Source: Mesotaenium endlicherianum
Taxonomy: Eukaryota; Streptophyta; Zygnematophyceae; Zygnematales; Mesotaeniaceae
Length of the DNA: 64,000 nt
Assembly (NCBI GenBank): GCA_009602735.1
Contig: WELA01008001.1
Location: forward strand, 430,063 to 494,062
Direction of reading: 5' to 3'
The notes beneath the pieces are model-generated. The model did no database searches, was not told the DNA's origin, and saw nothing but the letters and a program-made list of their open reading frames with translations. Below are positions 1-12,325 of this stretch, piece after piece. The translations under genes and the position numbers were made by a program. How positions within the stretch are numbered: position 1 is the stretch's first letter; every line of letters starts with the position of its first letter.

Positions 1-3000
1 AGAAGCTGGTGAAAGAGTGGCAAATCCCTGTGCACAAGCGTTATGAGCCTAAGGAGGCAATTTTGGCGAAGGGGCAGAGACTCAAGTGTGGTGCACCTAC
101 GGAAGCTATTCACGTGGAAGTAGCGGGGCACCAGAGTAGGGAAGTTATAGAGCACGCAGAGCTGGGTCACCATGAGGTGATATTGGGCCGAACATGGCTC
201 AGAATAGCCAACCCTCAAGTGCACTGGAGCACAGGACAAGTGAAAGTCCAAGGGCGTGATGGTCGAATGGAGACGGCGAAACAGGTGGAAATAACTACGA
301 CCGCAAGTAACTGTCTTTTGTCGGGCCTGCAAGTTAAGAAGCTATGCAGGGCGAATCAGGTGAAGGAGATGTACCTTGTTTTGGTGGCCCTGGCCAGGTC
401 ATCAGATGGAGCAAGCGTGAATCCTAACAGCGTTGGCAAATGTACATCGCCGGAGGAGCAAGTAGTGGTGTCTGATCCCCTTGCTCAGAAGGAGCAGAGC
501 CCAACTGCTCAAGAGAAGATTCCTGTGGAGATGCCTGCCCACATTAAGGCGCTTTTGGAGGAGTTCAAGTGCGTTTTTCCTGAGAAGCTACTTGCAGGAT
601 TACCTCAACAGTGCGCTATGGAGCACAAGATCGAGTTGAAACCAGGGAGCAAGCCATCAGTGGGACCCGCCTATCAACAATCATTTGCGGAGTTGGATGA
701 GTTGAAGAAGCGGCTGACAAAGTTATTGGAGTGGGGATTCATCCGACCCAGCGAGTCTCCATTTGCAGCGCCAGTCTTATTTGTGAAGAAGAAGGATGGG
801 TTCATGAGAATGAGACGTTCAGAAGACTGCTTTCAGGATTCGCTATGGTTTATTTGAGATCATGCCTTTTGGGTTGACTAATGCACCTGCTACATTCATG
901 GGACTCATGAATAGTATCTTCAGACCCTATTTGGACCAGTTTGTGGTGGTATTTTTTGACGACATCTTGACCTATTCGAAGACCTTGGAGGAGCATGTGG
1001 AGCATCTGAGGAAGGTGTCGGAGGTCTTGAGAGACCAGAAGCTGTATGGTAAGATGAGCAAGTGTGACTTCTGTTTGAAGGAGGTCGAGCTTCTTGGGCA
1101 CATAGTGGGAGCTGAAGGAGTCAAGGTGGAGCAGACAAGGTGCAAGCAGTCAGAGATTGGCCGGTACCTGCTGATATTCATCAACTCAGGAGCTTCCTTG
1201 GCATGGCAAATTATTATCGATGTTTCATTGAAGGATTTGCCAAGGTGTGTGCACCGCTCACGGACATGTTGAAGAAGCAGAAGAAGTGGCTATGGGGTGA
1301 CAAGGAGCAGAAAGCTTTCAAGAAGATTAAGGAGCTGTTGACACAGGCACCTGTGTTGGCAATTGCAAGTCCAGAGCTTCCTTTCACCATCATCACAGAC
1401 GCATCAAACTTTGCTGTGGGAGCCATTGTTCTCCAGGACCAAGGCAAAGGATTGCAACTTGTGGCGTATGAGAGCAGGAAGTTGAGTTTTGCTGAGCAGA
1501 ACTATGCAGCACACGAGCGGGAGATGTTGGCTATCATCCAAGCTTTGAAAATTTGGCGATGTGAACGGCCTAAAGGTGTTTGTCAAGATCGACCACAAGA
1601 GCTTGGAGAAGTTTATGACGCAACCAACACCAAGACAAGCAAGGTGGAAGGGGTTTTTGCAACAGTTGGACCACAAAATTCAGTACTAACCTGGGAAGAT
1701 CAACCCTGTAGACGCTTTATCTAGGAGGTGTGACCTTGCAGCTATCTCAATCATCAAGGAAAGTATGGACTTCAAGAAGAAGCTTTAGAAAGGTTATGAG
1801 GAGGACCCAGAGTTTGCTGATGGTGGAGCAGCTGAGTCCAACTCGAGTATGCAGAAGAAGGACGGCATATGGTATTATGGTGCTTCCAAGAGTGTGGTGG
1901 TACCTGACATCAAGGAGCTACGCGACCTACTACTTGCGAAGCATCTTGACTGCTTACATGCTGGACACTTTAGAAGTGAGAAGACGGCAAGCGTGCTGAA
2001 GCGTGACTACTACTGGAGAAATATGGACAAGGACGTCAAAGAGTGGATCAGGATTTGCGATGCGTGCCAGCGGAACAAGACACCAAACCAAAACAAGGGA
2101 GGTAGATTGCAGCCCCTGCCTATTCCAGAGTATCCTTGGGAGTAGATTGCTACGGACTTCATCACATCGTTACCAGTGAGTGGTCAAGGGCACGATGCAG
2201 TTTGGGTTGTGTATGATCGGCTCAGCAAGATGGCAGACTTCATTCCCATGAAGGAGACTTGTACAGCAGCAAATGTGGCACGGCCATTCTTTGATCATAT
2301 TTTCAGGCTACATGGGTTGCCAAAGGTGATTGTATCAGATCAGGGTCCAAGGTTTACTAGCAACTTTTGGCGGTCATTGTTTACGTTGATGGGGACCAAG
2401 TTAAGTATGAGCACTTCCTATCGTCCTCTGACAGACGGGCAGAGTGAGAGGCTCGACAGAACTCTGCAAGAGGTGCTCAGGAGTTTCACTATGGAGGACC
2501 CTTCAGAGTGGGACAAGAAGGTGCCCGGGTTGGAGTTTGCCTACAACAACAGCATGCAGGGATCGACCAAGCAGTCACCATTCACTATGGTTTTTAGCAG
2601 AGAAGTATATCATCCAGGAAACATCTTGTTGGAGAAGGCCAAGGAGAATCAGATTCTCACTACACAAGCTTTTATGGAGCAGATGGCCAAGACTTGGGAC
2701 ATGGCGAAGACTTGTGTTTGGAAGGCACAAGAAGACCAGGTCAAGCATGCTAACAAGCACACGAAGAAAGTGACATTCCATGTGGGTGACAAAGTACTCT
2801 TGTCGACAGAGAACCTACCTTTCACAGGCAAGGGAAAACTGCGGGCACGGTTTACAAGTCCCTGTGTGGTGCTCAAGCAGGTTAATTCAGTGACCTACAA
2901 GTTGCAACTTCCTTCAGGCTGGCGTATCCATGATGTGTTCCATGTCAGTTGTTTGCGGCCATACGTTGACCCGAATGAAGGACATGCAGGACGACTACCT

Positions 3001-3993
3001 ACACCGCCACCACCAGTTGAGATTGATGATGTATTGGAGTATGAAGTGGAGGCGATTGTCGACGATCGAAGAGTCAAGCGAGGTCAACAATTTGTTCAAG
3101 AATATCTGGTCAAGTGGAAAGGCTACCATGCGGACAACAACACTTGGGAGCTGAAGACCAACTTGACACATTGTAAGAGTAAGTTGAGATGTTACCCGCA
3201 AAGTGCGTCGAGGACGTCGCATCTTGAGGAGGGGGATGATGTAAGGTCATAGGTTATAAAGTGCATTTTTGCGTTTAATGAAAGTACGTTTTGATTGCAT
3301 AGAAGTGTAGACTTCATTTTTGTGGTCATTTTGATATAAAGTTCATCGAATTTGGTTAAGTATTGAGAGAGTTATGGATTTCCAAACTTTGAATAGTTTT
3401 GAGGTCGGTTGACGATTGTCCTTAATTCGCGGTGAGCGCGACCGTCGGATTGACCAACAGCGTCGAGCGATCTGGGCCGTTAGAGTGAACTCAAATCTTC
3501 ACGTAATTTTGGCTGATGCGGAGTGCCGACCAGGTCAAGTTACCTGGAAGTTTTGGATTAGTGTAGCGCGTCTAAGTTAGGATACTCTAGATATTTTGAT
3601 GCATGCATGTGGACGTCAAATCGGCCCGACACGTCAGATGAGACTGATCTGGCTTACTCCCGAATATTCTGGAAGGGACGATTTGACAAACACCTAAAAA
3701 AATCCGTTGCTAAGCGGCCCTCCCGTCTAGAGAAGAGTACTTAGGTCAGAAAACTATAAATAGGCACAACTACTTCATTTCTTATTAGTTTTCTCTTGTG
3801 TAAATTTGTACGAGATTGTAATGACGAGGCCTTTTATCCTACATCATTTGTAAGCAATTTCTTGATACTCAAAATATTGAGTATTTTTCCTAAGCTTTCT
3901 TAATGATATGCCGTTGCACTCTCTAGTATGATTGCAAGTAGTTCCTTTCCTCGTGAGTTACTACGCTTCCACTAGGGCACTCTGCCCCTTTCA
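1..3993 (+). mobile_element. Ty3/gypsy chromovirus, family A, copy A1 (5' part outside window)
   Basis: A fossil LTR retrotransposon whose 5' part lies beyond the left window edge. Parts seen in order: retropepsin/RT linker and start of reverse transcriptase (about 9-860), further RT with the palm motif FFDDIL near 955, RNase H (about 1380-1560, motif ITDASNFAVGA), zinc-binding region and integrase core (about 1850-2900, with VSDQGPRFTS and SYRPLTDGQSER), then a chromodomain (about 3030-3150, YLVKWKGY). A purine tract at 3225-3238 precedes the 3' LTR. It is broken by roughly half a dozen breaks and cannot be active. The sequence to its right is gag of a family C element in the opposite direction, so A1 inserted into that element. 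Family A is also represented by copy A2 (25152-41622). Confidence 0.93.
3240..3993 (+). repeat. 3' LTR of A1
   Basis: This 754-bp LTR runs from tgtaaggtca to cccctttca, giving the usual TG...CA ends, and follows the purine tract of A1. It contains a TATA-like ctataaatag near 3756. The same ends and TATA region recur in the two LTRs of A2. Confidence 0.88.
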
Positions 3994-5125
3994 ATGGTGG
4001 GGGCTCTTGGCCGAGTACGAGATGCGCCACGGCTTGGTATACAGCCGCTTGATAGTTACGCCACCATGATGTTGCTGCTCTTTTGAGCAAGGTAACAGCA
4101 AAAGGGACGTAGTCCTCCTTGGGTACTTCTAGGAATGTGAGGTACGTCTCCACTTGGTAGAGCCACAGATTCAGTTTGGCTCCTCTCCTAGGATTGAAAG
4201 TGTTGGTTTTGCCGGGCTTGATGAGTTTCCTTGCTCTTGTAGGCTCTTGTGGAGGCGTGGGAGCCGGGGCTGGATTTGCATATTGCTTGCAATACGGGCA
4301 GTTACAGCAGCCATAGCTTCTCTTGACGCTTGTACGGTTGCTTCATAGGTGGCCAAGCCCACTTGGTTGTGAATAGCCATTAGGAAGGCTGCCCACTCAT
4401 TGGGAGGAACTCCTTGCGGTGGGGTCAACTTTGCCACAGCGGCTGCCACGGGATCTGATGGTGCTCCTCCTTGTGATGCTCCTTCTGGTGGCAGACTTTC
4501 TTCATTGGGCCCTCCCGTCGACGTTGGAGGAGGGTCTCTTGGAGGCGTATTGCCATCTTCAAAAGCTTGTTGTTGATCTTGAGGATCGGCCATCTTCTTG
4601 TGCTATCAAAGTGCGTGGCTCCGATACCACTATAGTGAAACAGATAACTAAAGTGCCTAATAAGTAGAATAATATATCAATTCAAGACTAGGATCTTTAA
4701 ACACAAGTGGTAGCGTCTTGAAATAGAGATGGTTTCTAGAAAGTTGATATATTTTTGGAATTTAGCTCATACAAGAGTGATTCTTCAATGTCTTTCTATG
4801 TTCTAGCTCTTGTTCATATACTTGCTACATAAGTAATTTCTAGGAAGGTGCATGTTGATTTGTTGGCTCCTAACACATCCCAAAACTTGCCACCTCTTTC
4901 TAGAACAATGTACACATGTCCTTTTGACCTAAAAATGGCACATTTGACTTTTGCCACATGGAGTTCTTCTAGGTCCTTATCTAACTTTGAAAATTCCTTG
5001 GAAGGTTCAAAGGACATGATCCAAGTCACTAGAGTACCTATTCACACTTGAATCCACATGATACTACTCCAAATATATTAGAAAACACTAAAATATATGC
5101 AAACTAATATATTATAACTCAAATC
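3994..5125 (-). mobile_element. Ty3/gypsy chromovirus, family C, copy C0 fragment (gag start and 5' LTR)
   Basis: A minus-strand remnant of family C. The 5' LTR (4631 to about 5125, reversed) is followed by a primer site of the initiator-Met type next to 4630 and by the beginning of gag from 4593 ([12 protein letters not shown]), close to the gag of the whole copy C3. The gag stops at 3994, where A1 begins; the rest of C0 presumably lies beyond the window. It is a broken fragment. Confidence 0.85.
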
Positions 5126-5342
5126 AATGCACATGTCCTTTTGACCTAAAAATGACACATTTGACTTTTGACACATGGAGTTCTTCTAGGTCCTTCCTCT
5201 AATTTAAAAATGCCTTTGAAGATTCAAAGGACATGAACCAAGTCACTAAAATATCTATTCACACTTGGATCCACTCAAAATTATTCAAAAAATATTCTAA
5301 CATAAAATTAAAGTAATATATATATCAAATCCTATCGCTACA
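5126..5342 (-). repeat. Partial, diverged family C LTR
   Basis: Directly after the C0 LTR the same LTR motifs start again (catgtccttttgacctaaaa), are more diverged, and run to the terminal ctaca at 5342. It is either an older solo LTR next to C0 or a rearranged LTR end. The neighbour at 5343 is the methyltransferase-bearing fragment. Confidence 0.7.
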
Positions 5343-6412
5343 CTGCAAGTTTATCAACCTATTGCGCGCAGCGTTCTCTTCTATCAAGCGCTGCATGTCC
5401 TTCTCAGGTCAATGAGTTCCTGCTCAGAAGCTGTGGGCGTCCTTGGAGCAGGTGCTGTCCTTGCCCACGTTCCAGTGGTGGTGGGAGTGAGTCACAATGT
5501 GGTGGCTCTTCGCAACAAATTTGCTTCGCCTTCTCTGTGCAGAATTTTCTAGATAGGCTTTGGTGGGGCAATTGTAAGTCCGCGTGGGGCTCCTTCCTTG
5601 CAAGGTTCCTCTCGATACTGAAAAATACATCAACATCCTTTTAAATGGTGCGTCTCTACCGCGGGCCACTTTCCTTGTCCTGCTTGGTTGGCCTTGTGGC
5701 TTGCCTTGTACTAACTCAATCTTAGCGACGCACACAATTACCTCAGGTGGTTGTTGCAGCCCCTCCTGCGTGGTGGGTTCTACTGTTGCAATGCTGGCCG
5801 TAGGAGATCTCAACTCGTTGTACAGATTTGTCGGGTGGAGCCCCTCTATGTTTAGGCGGTCAGTCACCTAGTTCTCTGTTTTGAGCTCTGTTAAGTCCAA
5901 TTCTGGAGTGGGAAAACGTGGGATTTTATTCCCTACATCCCCTCCATCCGTTAACACAGGCACGTCAATCTCTGGCATGTCAGACATTCCTGTCCCTTCT
6001 TTAACCAGCTCCTTCACTCCAAGTGGCGCTGGCTCCACATCATTTTCAGTGCTGAGATTTGCCATCTTGATATTGTAGATCGCAAGATGTGCGCAGCTTG
6101 GGTCACCTTCTTCTCTCCACGCCGGTCAAAATCTGCTTCTAGAAGCTGATCAATTATTTGCCTGGTGATCTTCCCAGCTGTTAGACAGACAACCATTAAA
6201 TTACGCTACTCCTTAGTTGGCTTTGGATCTAACGTGTGGAATGTTTTGACTATTCTTCTGCTCAACTCTTCATGGTCTTTAATGCTAATTTCTAAGCAAA
6301 TAGTCCTTCCAGACCCTTCAGAATCACTCACGTTTGACTGTTCTCTTCAGTCCATTCGCCAATATTGCACTGGTGCTCTCGGCTGGCAAGGTAAGCCTGT
6401 AAAGTTTCATAA

Positions 6413-8054
6413 TGTAGTGATTTGAGTTATAATTTGCATACATGTTAATGTTTTCAATTATGTTTGGAGTAGTATTGTGTGGATTCAAGTGTGAATAGGT
6501 ACTCTAGTGACTTGGTTCATGTCCTTTAAACCTTTTAAGGCATTTTCGAAGTCAGAGGAAGGACCTAGAAGAACTCCATGTGGCAAGTCAAATGTGCCAT
6601 TTTTAGGTCAAAAGGACATGTGTACATTATTCTAGAAAGAGGTGTCGTGCGGTAGGAGGTTGGGTGTGTATCATCGACACAAGCAATGCATAATATGCAA
6701 GCAGGCTTTGCTGCAATGAAGTCCATAATACAGATGGCTTTATAGCCAAACGACAGTCAAGCGTCAATGTTTTAATTTAAGGTGTGTACCCTCCAGAGTG
6801 AGCACCTCAAGACTGTAATCTGGTAGGAAAACAACTAATGAAGTCTGGCCCAAAAGATCACTGGAAGTACATCATGATCTTCAAGAGTAATCCTATGGCA
6901 GGGGGTATAAGCTGCGACTTTGCTCACCACTTGTGAAGTTCTTCTAGTGATTGGAAGCCAGCAAGGCTTGCTCTTCACAAGAGAGAGACTAAGTGGTCCT
7001 GAAAACACAAGAGATAAAATTGTAAGCTTTACTGATAATCCCTGTCACTTACAACTGGCATAATGGGACTTCTAAAAAGATGTTCCTCTAGGGACATCTG
7101 TAGCACTTATACTCCAGGAAACACGGCGTAGTGTGCGGCGGATCCAATGAATGTAGTCATTCTAGGAGGCTCTCCTATGTCCACTAATGTGCACAAGGCA
7201 TGTACTAGCACTCCCATAGGCTAAGCATAACTCAAACCAATCTAAGCAAAGCATGTAAAATATGCTAAGTGTCTCCCATTGGTGGAGCTTACCTTGGGTA
7301 TTTCTACCTAGATAGCGCCTCAAACGTGAATCTGGAACTTGAGGAAGCTTCCTCTAGGAGTAGGTGATGCATTCACCAAGTTATAGCCTCAATGATGCAC
7401 TTATACTATGGAAATGCAAGACTTATGTAGTCTAAAGGGCTCGCGGATTTGTGCGCACAAAGCTAGGGGTCCTTGGGGTCACGAATAGTCAACATTGTCA
7501 CCTTTGGGTGCATGGAGTCACAAGTTGGCCATTTGGTGTGGTTCCGCTAGGTGCCGAAAGGAGTGCGGACTAGATCGCGTCTATCTCGCTCGATAACTAA
7601 CCAAATGACGGGAAACCGGTGCCATTCGAAAGTTGCTTCGACGCGCTACACTTTGGTGACTTGGAAATCTAGAAAAGATCAACATATGGATGCGTAAAGT
7701 CAATGCAAAGTTGGTCTTCCTAGGTTGATGGTTCACACACGTAGAGCTTGGTTTTGTACGTCAACCTCAACTTAATAAATAATGACAGAGGTGGCAAGTT
7801 TTGGGATGTGTTGGTTGCCAACACATCAACACGCACCTTCCTAGATATTACTTATGTAGCAAGTATATAAACAAGAGCTAGAACATAGAAAGGCATTCCA
7901 GAATCACTCTTGTATGTGCCAAATTCCAGAAATATATTAACTTTCAAGAAGTCATTTCTCTTTCAAGAAGCTACCACTTGTGTTCAGAGATCCTTGTCTT
8001 GAATAGATAAAGTATTCTATTTTACTAAGTACTTTATCTATTTGTTTCACTACA
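6413..8054 (+). repeat. Solo family C LTR carrying a nested insertion
   Basis: A family C LTR starts at 6413 (tgtagtgatttgag), is interrupted at about 6643-7787 and ends at 8054 (tttcactaca). It has no internal region and is flanked by a perfect 5-bp target repeat, cataa (6408-6412 and 8055-8059), so it is a solo LTR left by LTR-LTR recombination. It lies inside the protease/methyltransferase fragment. Confidence 0.9.
6643..7787. repeat. Insertion of about 1.14 kb inside the solo LTR, possibly another solo LTR
   Basis: The sequence separates two contiguous parts of the family C LTR. Its ends are tgtc...gaca, and the LTR bases gaggt(g) occur on both sides (6639-6644 and 7788-7793), as expected for a target duplication; because of this overlap the exact edges are uncertain by one or two bases. 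No coding region is seen. The TG...CA ends suggest a solo LTR of a third family. Confidence 0.6.
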
Positions 8055-10538
8055 CATAAGCTGCATAAGCTTTATCAGATGATTCTCTTTATTTTTTAGG
8101 GTTTCTCTCAGGTGATTCCTCTAGAGGGCTCCAACTTGGAGTCCCATTTGACCATTCTTGGTCTGATGAGGATAAAAGACGAAGCTAATTACGTTCTCAG
8201 CTGCTCGAGCTTGCTTCCCAATGGTGCCCATTCCCTGGTGGCTGGCAATAGTGTCATACTGTGAGTGGTCACTACCCAAGGGTATTGCGTACCTAGCACG
8301 TACACCTCCCACCGGCAACGTCTGCTGCCGTTGAGGTGTTTCTTCTCAAGTAGATGATGGTCCTCTCTCCAACATAGGCGTCTCCTCCCTTAGACGAGGT
8401 GTTGTAGCCTGTCTGCAAGATGCTTCTCCTTGAGTAGGCCATGTGATCTCTGTGTCATCCTTCCACAAACAAGATGGTGCGGCTCTCTGGTTTGCTCCAT
8501 CTTCGCTTGGCGACGGAGCTGCGGGGTTGAGGTCCCTGTTTGTCATGAGGGCATCTTCTCTTTCCAGAGGTGCTGTTAATTAGCCGGTCTGTTGTCTAAG
8601 CAATTCAATAGCTCTCGACATTGTGTTAATTGAGCCATGCCTGCCTCTTTTAGAGGCGTGTTTGCGCCCTTGGGTTTTCTAGCTGCATCTTTGCACATTG
8701 GGAGTGCGTCACGGTGTTGGCGCACACTTCTGTCTGGTCTCTGATCTGAGGTAGGTACCACAAGTATCCCAATTGACATGTTTGGCGGCTTGGACATAGG
8801 CTGGTTGTTGAATGTCATCTATTGCCAGGTCATGATAGTCTCCAACAACCAGGTCATGGTGTGTTGCCCAATCATGTTGTCGAAAATATAGGCTGCCTCC
8901 GCCCTTCCCACCTTGCAGGCAATGCTCTAGACGACCCAATCTGAGAATCCTAGACAGCTTCCCTTTTCCATGGCATACGGTTCTCGCCAAAAAGAGCCAG
9001 GAGTAGCATCTTTAACCATTCTAGCTCCTCCCTTTGTGAAAGCTCCAGACTTGGAGTAGGCCGTGAAGGTGGGAAGAACCTCCCTTGGTTGCCTTGGCTC
9101 GTTGAGGCTATACGGTGGGTAGGTATCCCTCCTTGCCACTAGCTTGGTACTTACTCCCAATACATCTCCCACTCATCAGACATTAGGTGGTCGCCGCAAG
9201 ATCATTTCCATGTCTTTCAAATGTTCAATGGAGATGCCGTTTTCCAGAATATCCTAGCTCTATGAGATAGTCCTTGATGCCTTGCATCATTCAGCAGCAC
9301 ATGGTGCCCTAAAGTTGAGTCAAAGATCATCCATAGAGCTCCTGGTTTCATTTCCTTGTAGTCCAGTCATGGGTGCACATTCTTTATCACAAACACAGAT
9401 GGAAACTGATGTTGGCGTTCTCGCACCAAGCGCATGATTTTCACCATTTTCCCCCTGTGTTGTGCCCGTGAATCATTAAATCCTCTCCTCCTCTTGGCTT
9501 GAGAGATTGGCTGGCAAGGGAATCCAGCAAAGATCCAATTGATCTTGTATGGGTGCAGGCTTTCCAACCTTACATTCTTGATGTCCCTATCAGCAAGACG
9601 CTAAACATGCTGGAAGGCCGGTGTTAGCTCCTTCAAATGATACATTCGCCTCATCTGGCTCATGGCTTCTTGGAAAAGCTCAAAAAGCGTTGTCGTCGCT
9701 GTCCACATAGAGGACTTCAGACACCTTAATCCCTCTTTGGATCAAAACATGGTGCCGGATCCGAACCCGGCAAATAATATCAATACCGTTACTCCAGTAT
9801 CTTGAAACGGATCATCCATCCAAATGGTCGCTTTAGGCAATGGTTCCACTCCTGGCATCAGATTGAATGCAGAGGCAAGCGGATAGGGAATTGGTAGCAG
9901 CTCTTGCGGGCTGCGATCCATGTTACTCACAGTTTCTAACTGTGCCATCCTTCCTGCTTGCCTTACCAAAGGTGCAGGCATATTGATGCAAGTATATTCC
10001 CTTTCCTCGCCCTTCATCAGATCATTGTAAAAGGCTAGGTACTAAGTGTTGTGCAGCAGTCCAATACTCCATAGCTTGCTTCACGCAAACCAATTTTACA
10101 GGAATATCTCCTTCTGGCTGCTTATCAGTTTGTTGATAGATCACCTTCTACTTCCGCAGATCCAAAATCATGCGCAAAGGAATTAAAGCTTATGTGCCTA
10201 AGAGTATATTACAGCTTTCTGCCTCCGTCACCGTGCATTCAATCCACTGTGACGCCTACTTATACTTTCCTGGGTTGACTGTATTTTTCAAAGGCTTGCA
10301 AGGAAACCCACAAGGCTTTGAAATTTGTCCAGATGCAGTTGCAATTAGAAAGGACTCTCTTTCAAATCCCTTGCAGCCAATCCTAGAGCTTTCACAACTC
10401 GTTTTCCTAAGATGACTAGTTGTGCGTCTGTATCCAACAAAATGTTGGGGCAAGCCAATTTTTGGACTTTAGTGTACTCTCCTTCTTCTGCACTCTTACA
10501 TTGCTAAAGATAGTAGGTAATGGGGTGCTTTGCATCTC

Positions 10539-12325
10539 GGGCGTTGAGCTGCAGGCAATAATGGAATATACAAGGGCCAGTACTTTAGTCAGAAGGAAGG
10601 TGTGAAGTAAGAACTGAAGCTTTTTATATCGGGAAGTAATCAGGAAGGAGGCAAAAAAAATAAAAATTGAAAGTGCTTGAGGGAACTTACCAAATGGCCA
10701 GTTATGACAAGCTCTCTGAGACCCGTCATTTCCCCAAGAGAGTCCAAGAAGAAGCTGCAGGGATCCAAATGAGACTTGATTTGGAGCCCCACACACGCGG
10801 GGAGATCTGCCAGCCACGGAGGCAAAATTGCCACTCTGGCCAAATCCCCCACCTTGACTTGAAGCTCCTGGAGACCCGTCAGCTGTGCAAGTGTCGTGCT
10901 GACAGGGATGGAGTATCCATCACCGATGCAATCGAGATAATGAAGTCAAGCGTGAGCTTCTTCAAGTGCACCCGCGGGGTGTAGTCTATGTTCTCGAGGG
11001 TTCTATGGCAGTCCCAAGTGGTTCATTTGAAATGATCACTATCCATAGCCAACTGCATCTCTCAGATGTTTGTCGTTTGAAAGAGGAGCAGGAACAACAT
11101 TTCCAAGTCCTCACATAAGCACCGAAGCTTAGGTGGAAAGACGTGAGAAGGGGGAGCTCCAACACCAACGCTCTGAGAAACCTTGCATGATTGCCAGTCA
11201 ATGCTTTGCGCACCTGGACATGTGTCACATTCTTGAGTGTGTGAAGCTCGTTGAACGCCACATCTACATTGCCGAGAAAGTTACAGCAAGCGCACTGGTC
11301 GCTGGATTGCACCACGTCACGCCACCTGGTGCACACGCTGCTCATGCATTTGACTTGAGCCCCAGATATTCCCCCGATTTGTCCACCCCCACTCCTTTCT
11401 GAGTATCCACACAAGCAGACTGCAAGATGGGCTCCAAAATGCCCACAAGCACATCCAAGATGCTCGGAGCTTTCTTGCTTGGAATGACAGAAGGAACATG
11501 AGTAATGCAGCACAGCTGCGGAAAGTCTAAGTAATGATGCGGAAGTTCACTCCGTAGTGTCTAGGGGTCCAAGTCAAACGTTAGGAAAACTCCCCATGTC
11601 ATATGTCGCTCATCCGATTAAGAAGCTATGATGAGCACTACTGAAAGAAGTCACACTACTAGTTCTCAGTTGTCAAGTATATACCCTCAATCACTTGAAT
11701 TAGTATCGAGCATCCAAAGTACCACGTTGTGAGGATTTTGGCTGCACTCATCACTTCACATATGATTATGAGCATAAACATCACTGGATATGTTATTGAT
11801 CTCTTTCTTCATGCTAGAGCTCAGTGCACTCCCATAGAAATTCAAAGTGTACAATATCCAAGCTTAATCAGTATGAAAATGACGCCCACCACACAGTTGA
11901 AGTTTTACCTCATGCACACTTCCTGAAGCTTTTGACCTGGTTTGCAGTCTTGCAACAGTATATCCTGGTAGCCCACCCCCAGCATGTTAGCGCATTTGTG
12001 GGGTGATGCAACCTGACATCGACAGTTCTCCTGCTGAAGCTTAATGAGGGCCTAATCCAATTTGTTTTTGAGAGGTTATTTGTAACCGCGCATCAGTTTC
12101 ATAAGAGTTAATTGTGATGAGCATTTGCTGCTTCTCGTCAACTATTTTCTTTTGTTCAATTATTACCTTTCTGATCTTCGCCATAGACTCCATCTTCATC
12201 CTCACTAGCTTTACCAGGCTCACTTGCTCGAAACCTCACAAGCAAGCGAAATACATATGCAGCAAAGGTCCAAAGGAAAGGGGTTAATCTGAGAAGAAAG
12301 CGAAGTATATATGTTCAACAAAAAT
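10539..12325 (-). pseudogene. F-box/LRR-like gene, copy 1 (decayed, 3' part lost)
   Basis: Homologous along its length to copy 2 (16684-19171). Visible pieces: an upstream exon-like block with a hydrophobic stretch (about 12200-12325, FAAYVFRLLVRF), the F-box-like motif VKCMSSVCTRWRDVV (about 11310-11360), the helix/LRR-like part (FLRALVLELPLLTSFHL, about 11140-11190) and a last segment LDSLGEMTGLRELVI (about 10700-10745). A GT-AG intron of about 142 bp (10549-10690) is conserved in position with copies 2 and 3. The reading frame is shifted near 11110 and a stop follows relative to copy 2. Exon 2 keeps only its first ten bases before the protease/methyltransferase fragment begins, so the C-terminal half is gone. 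Presumably not functional. Confidence 0.8.

Larger units (their letters stand above)
5343..10538 (-). mobile_element. Fossil retroelement fragment with aspartic protease and C5 cytosine methyltransferase parts
   Basis: A minus-strand polyprotein fossil. From its 5' side: a retropepsin-like active site (ILLDTDAQLVILG, about 10400-10450) with a later flap/hydrophobic segment (CNILLG near 10220), then separate C5 methyltransferase motifs: motif I LILFAGFGSGT (about 9750-9790), motif IV FAGFPCQP with the catalytic Cys (about 9510-9540), a motif VI-like FVIKNV (about 9375-9395), motif VIII HRARIFW (about 9243-9275), and C-terminal segments to about 8890. Downstream, 8.8-8.1 and 6.4-5.3 kb hold open stretches with no recognised domain. 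No RT, integrase or LTR of its own is visible. It is heavily broken (ten or more breaks) and interrupted by a solo family C LTR at 6413-8054. Its 5' edge abuts exon 2 of F-box copy 1. Retrotransposon-borne cytosine methyltransferases are known from dinoflagellates and the charophyte Klebsormidium; assignment of this fragment to such an element is inference. Confidence 0.72.

Noticed and set aside
8890-9790. Host DNA methyltransferase gene
   Set aside because: Motifs are in several frames, adjoin a retropepsin-like region and lie in an element-rich block, so a fossil element is the better reading.
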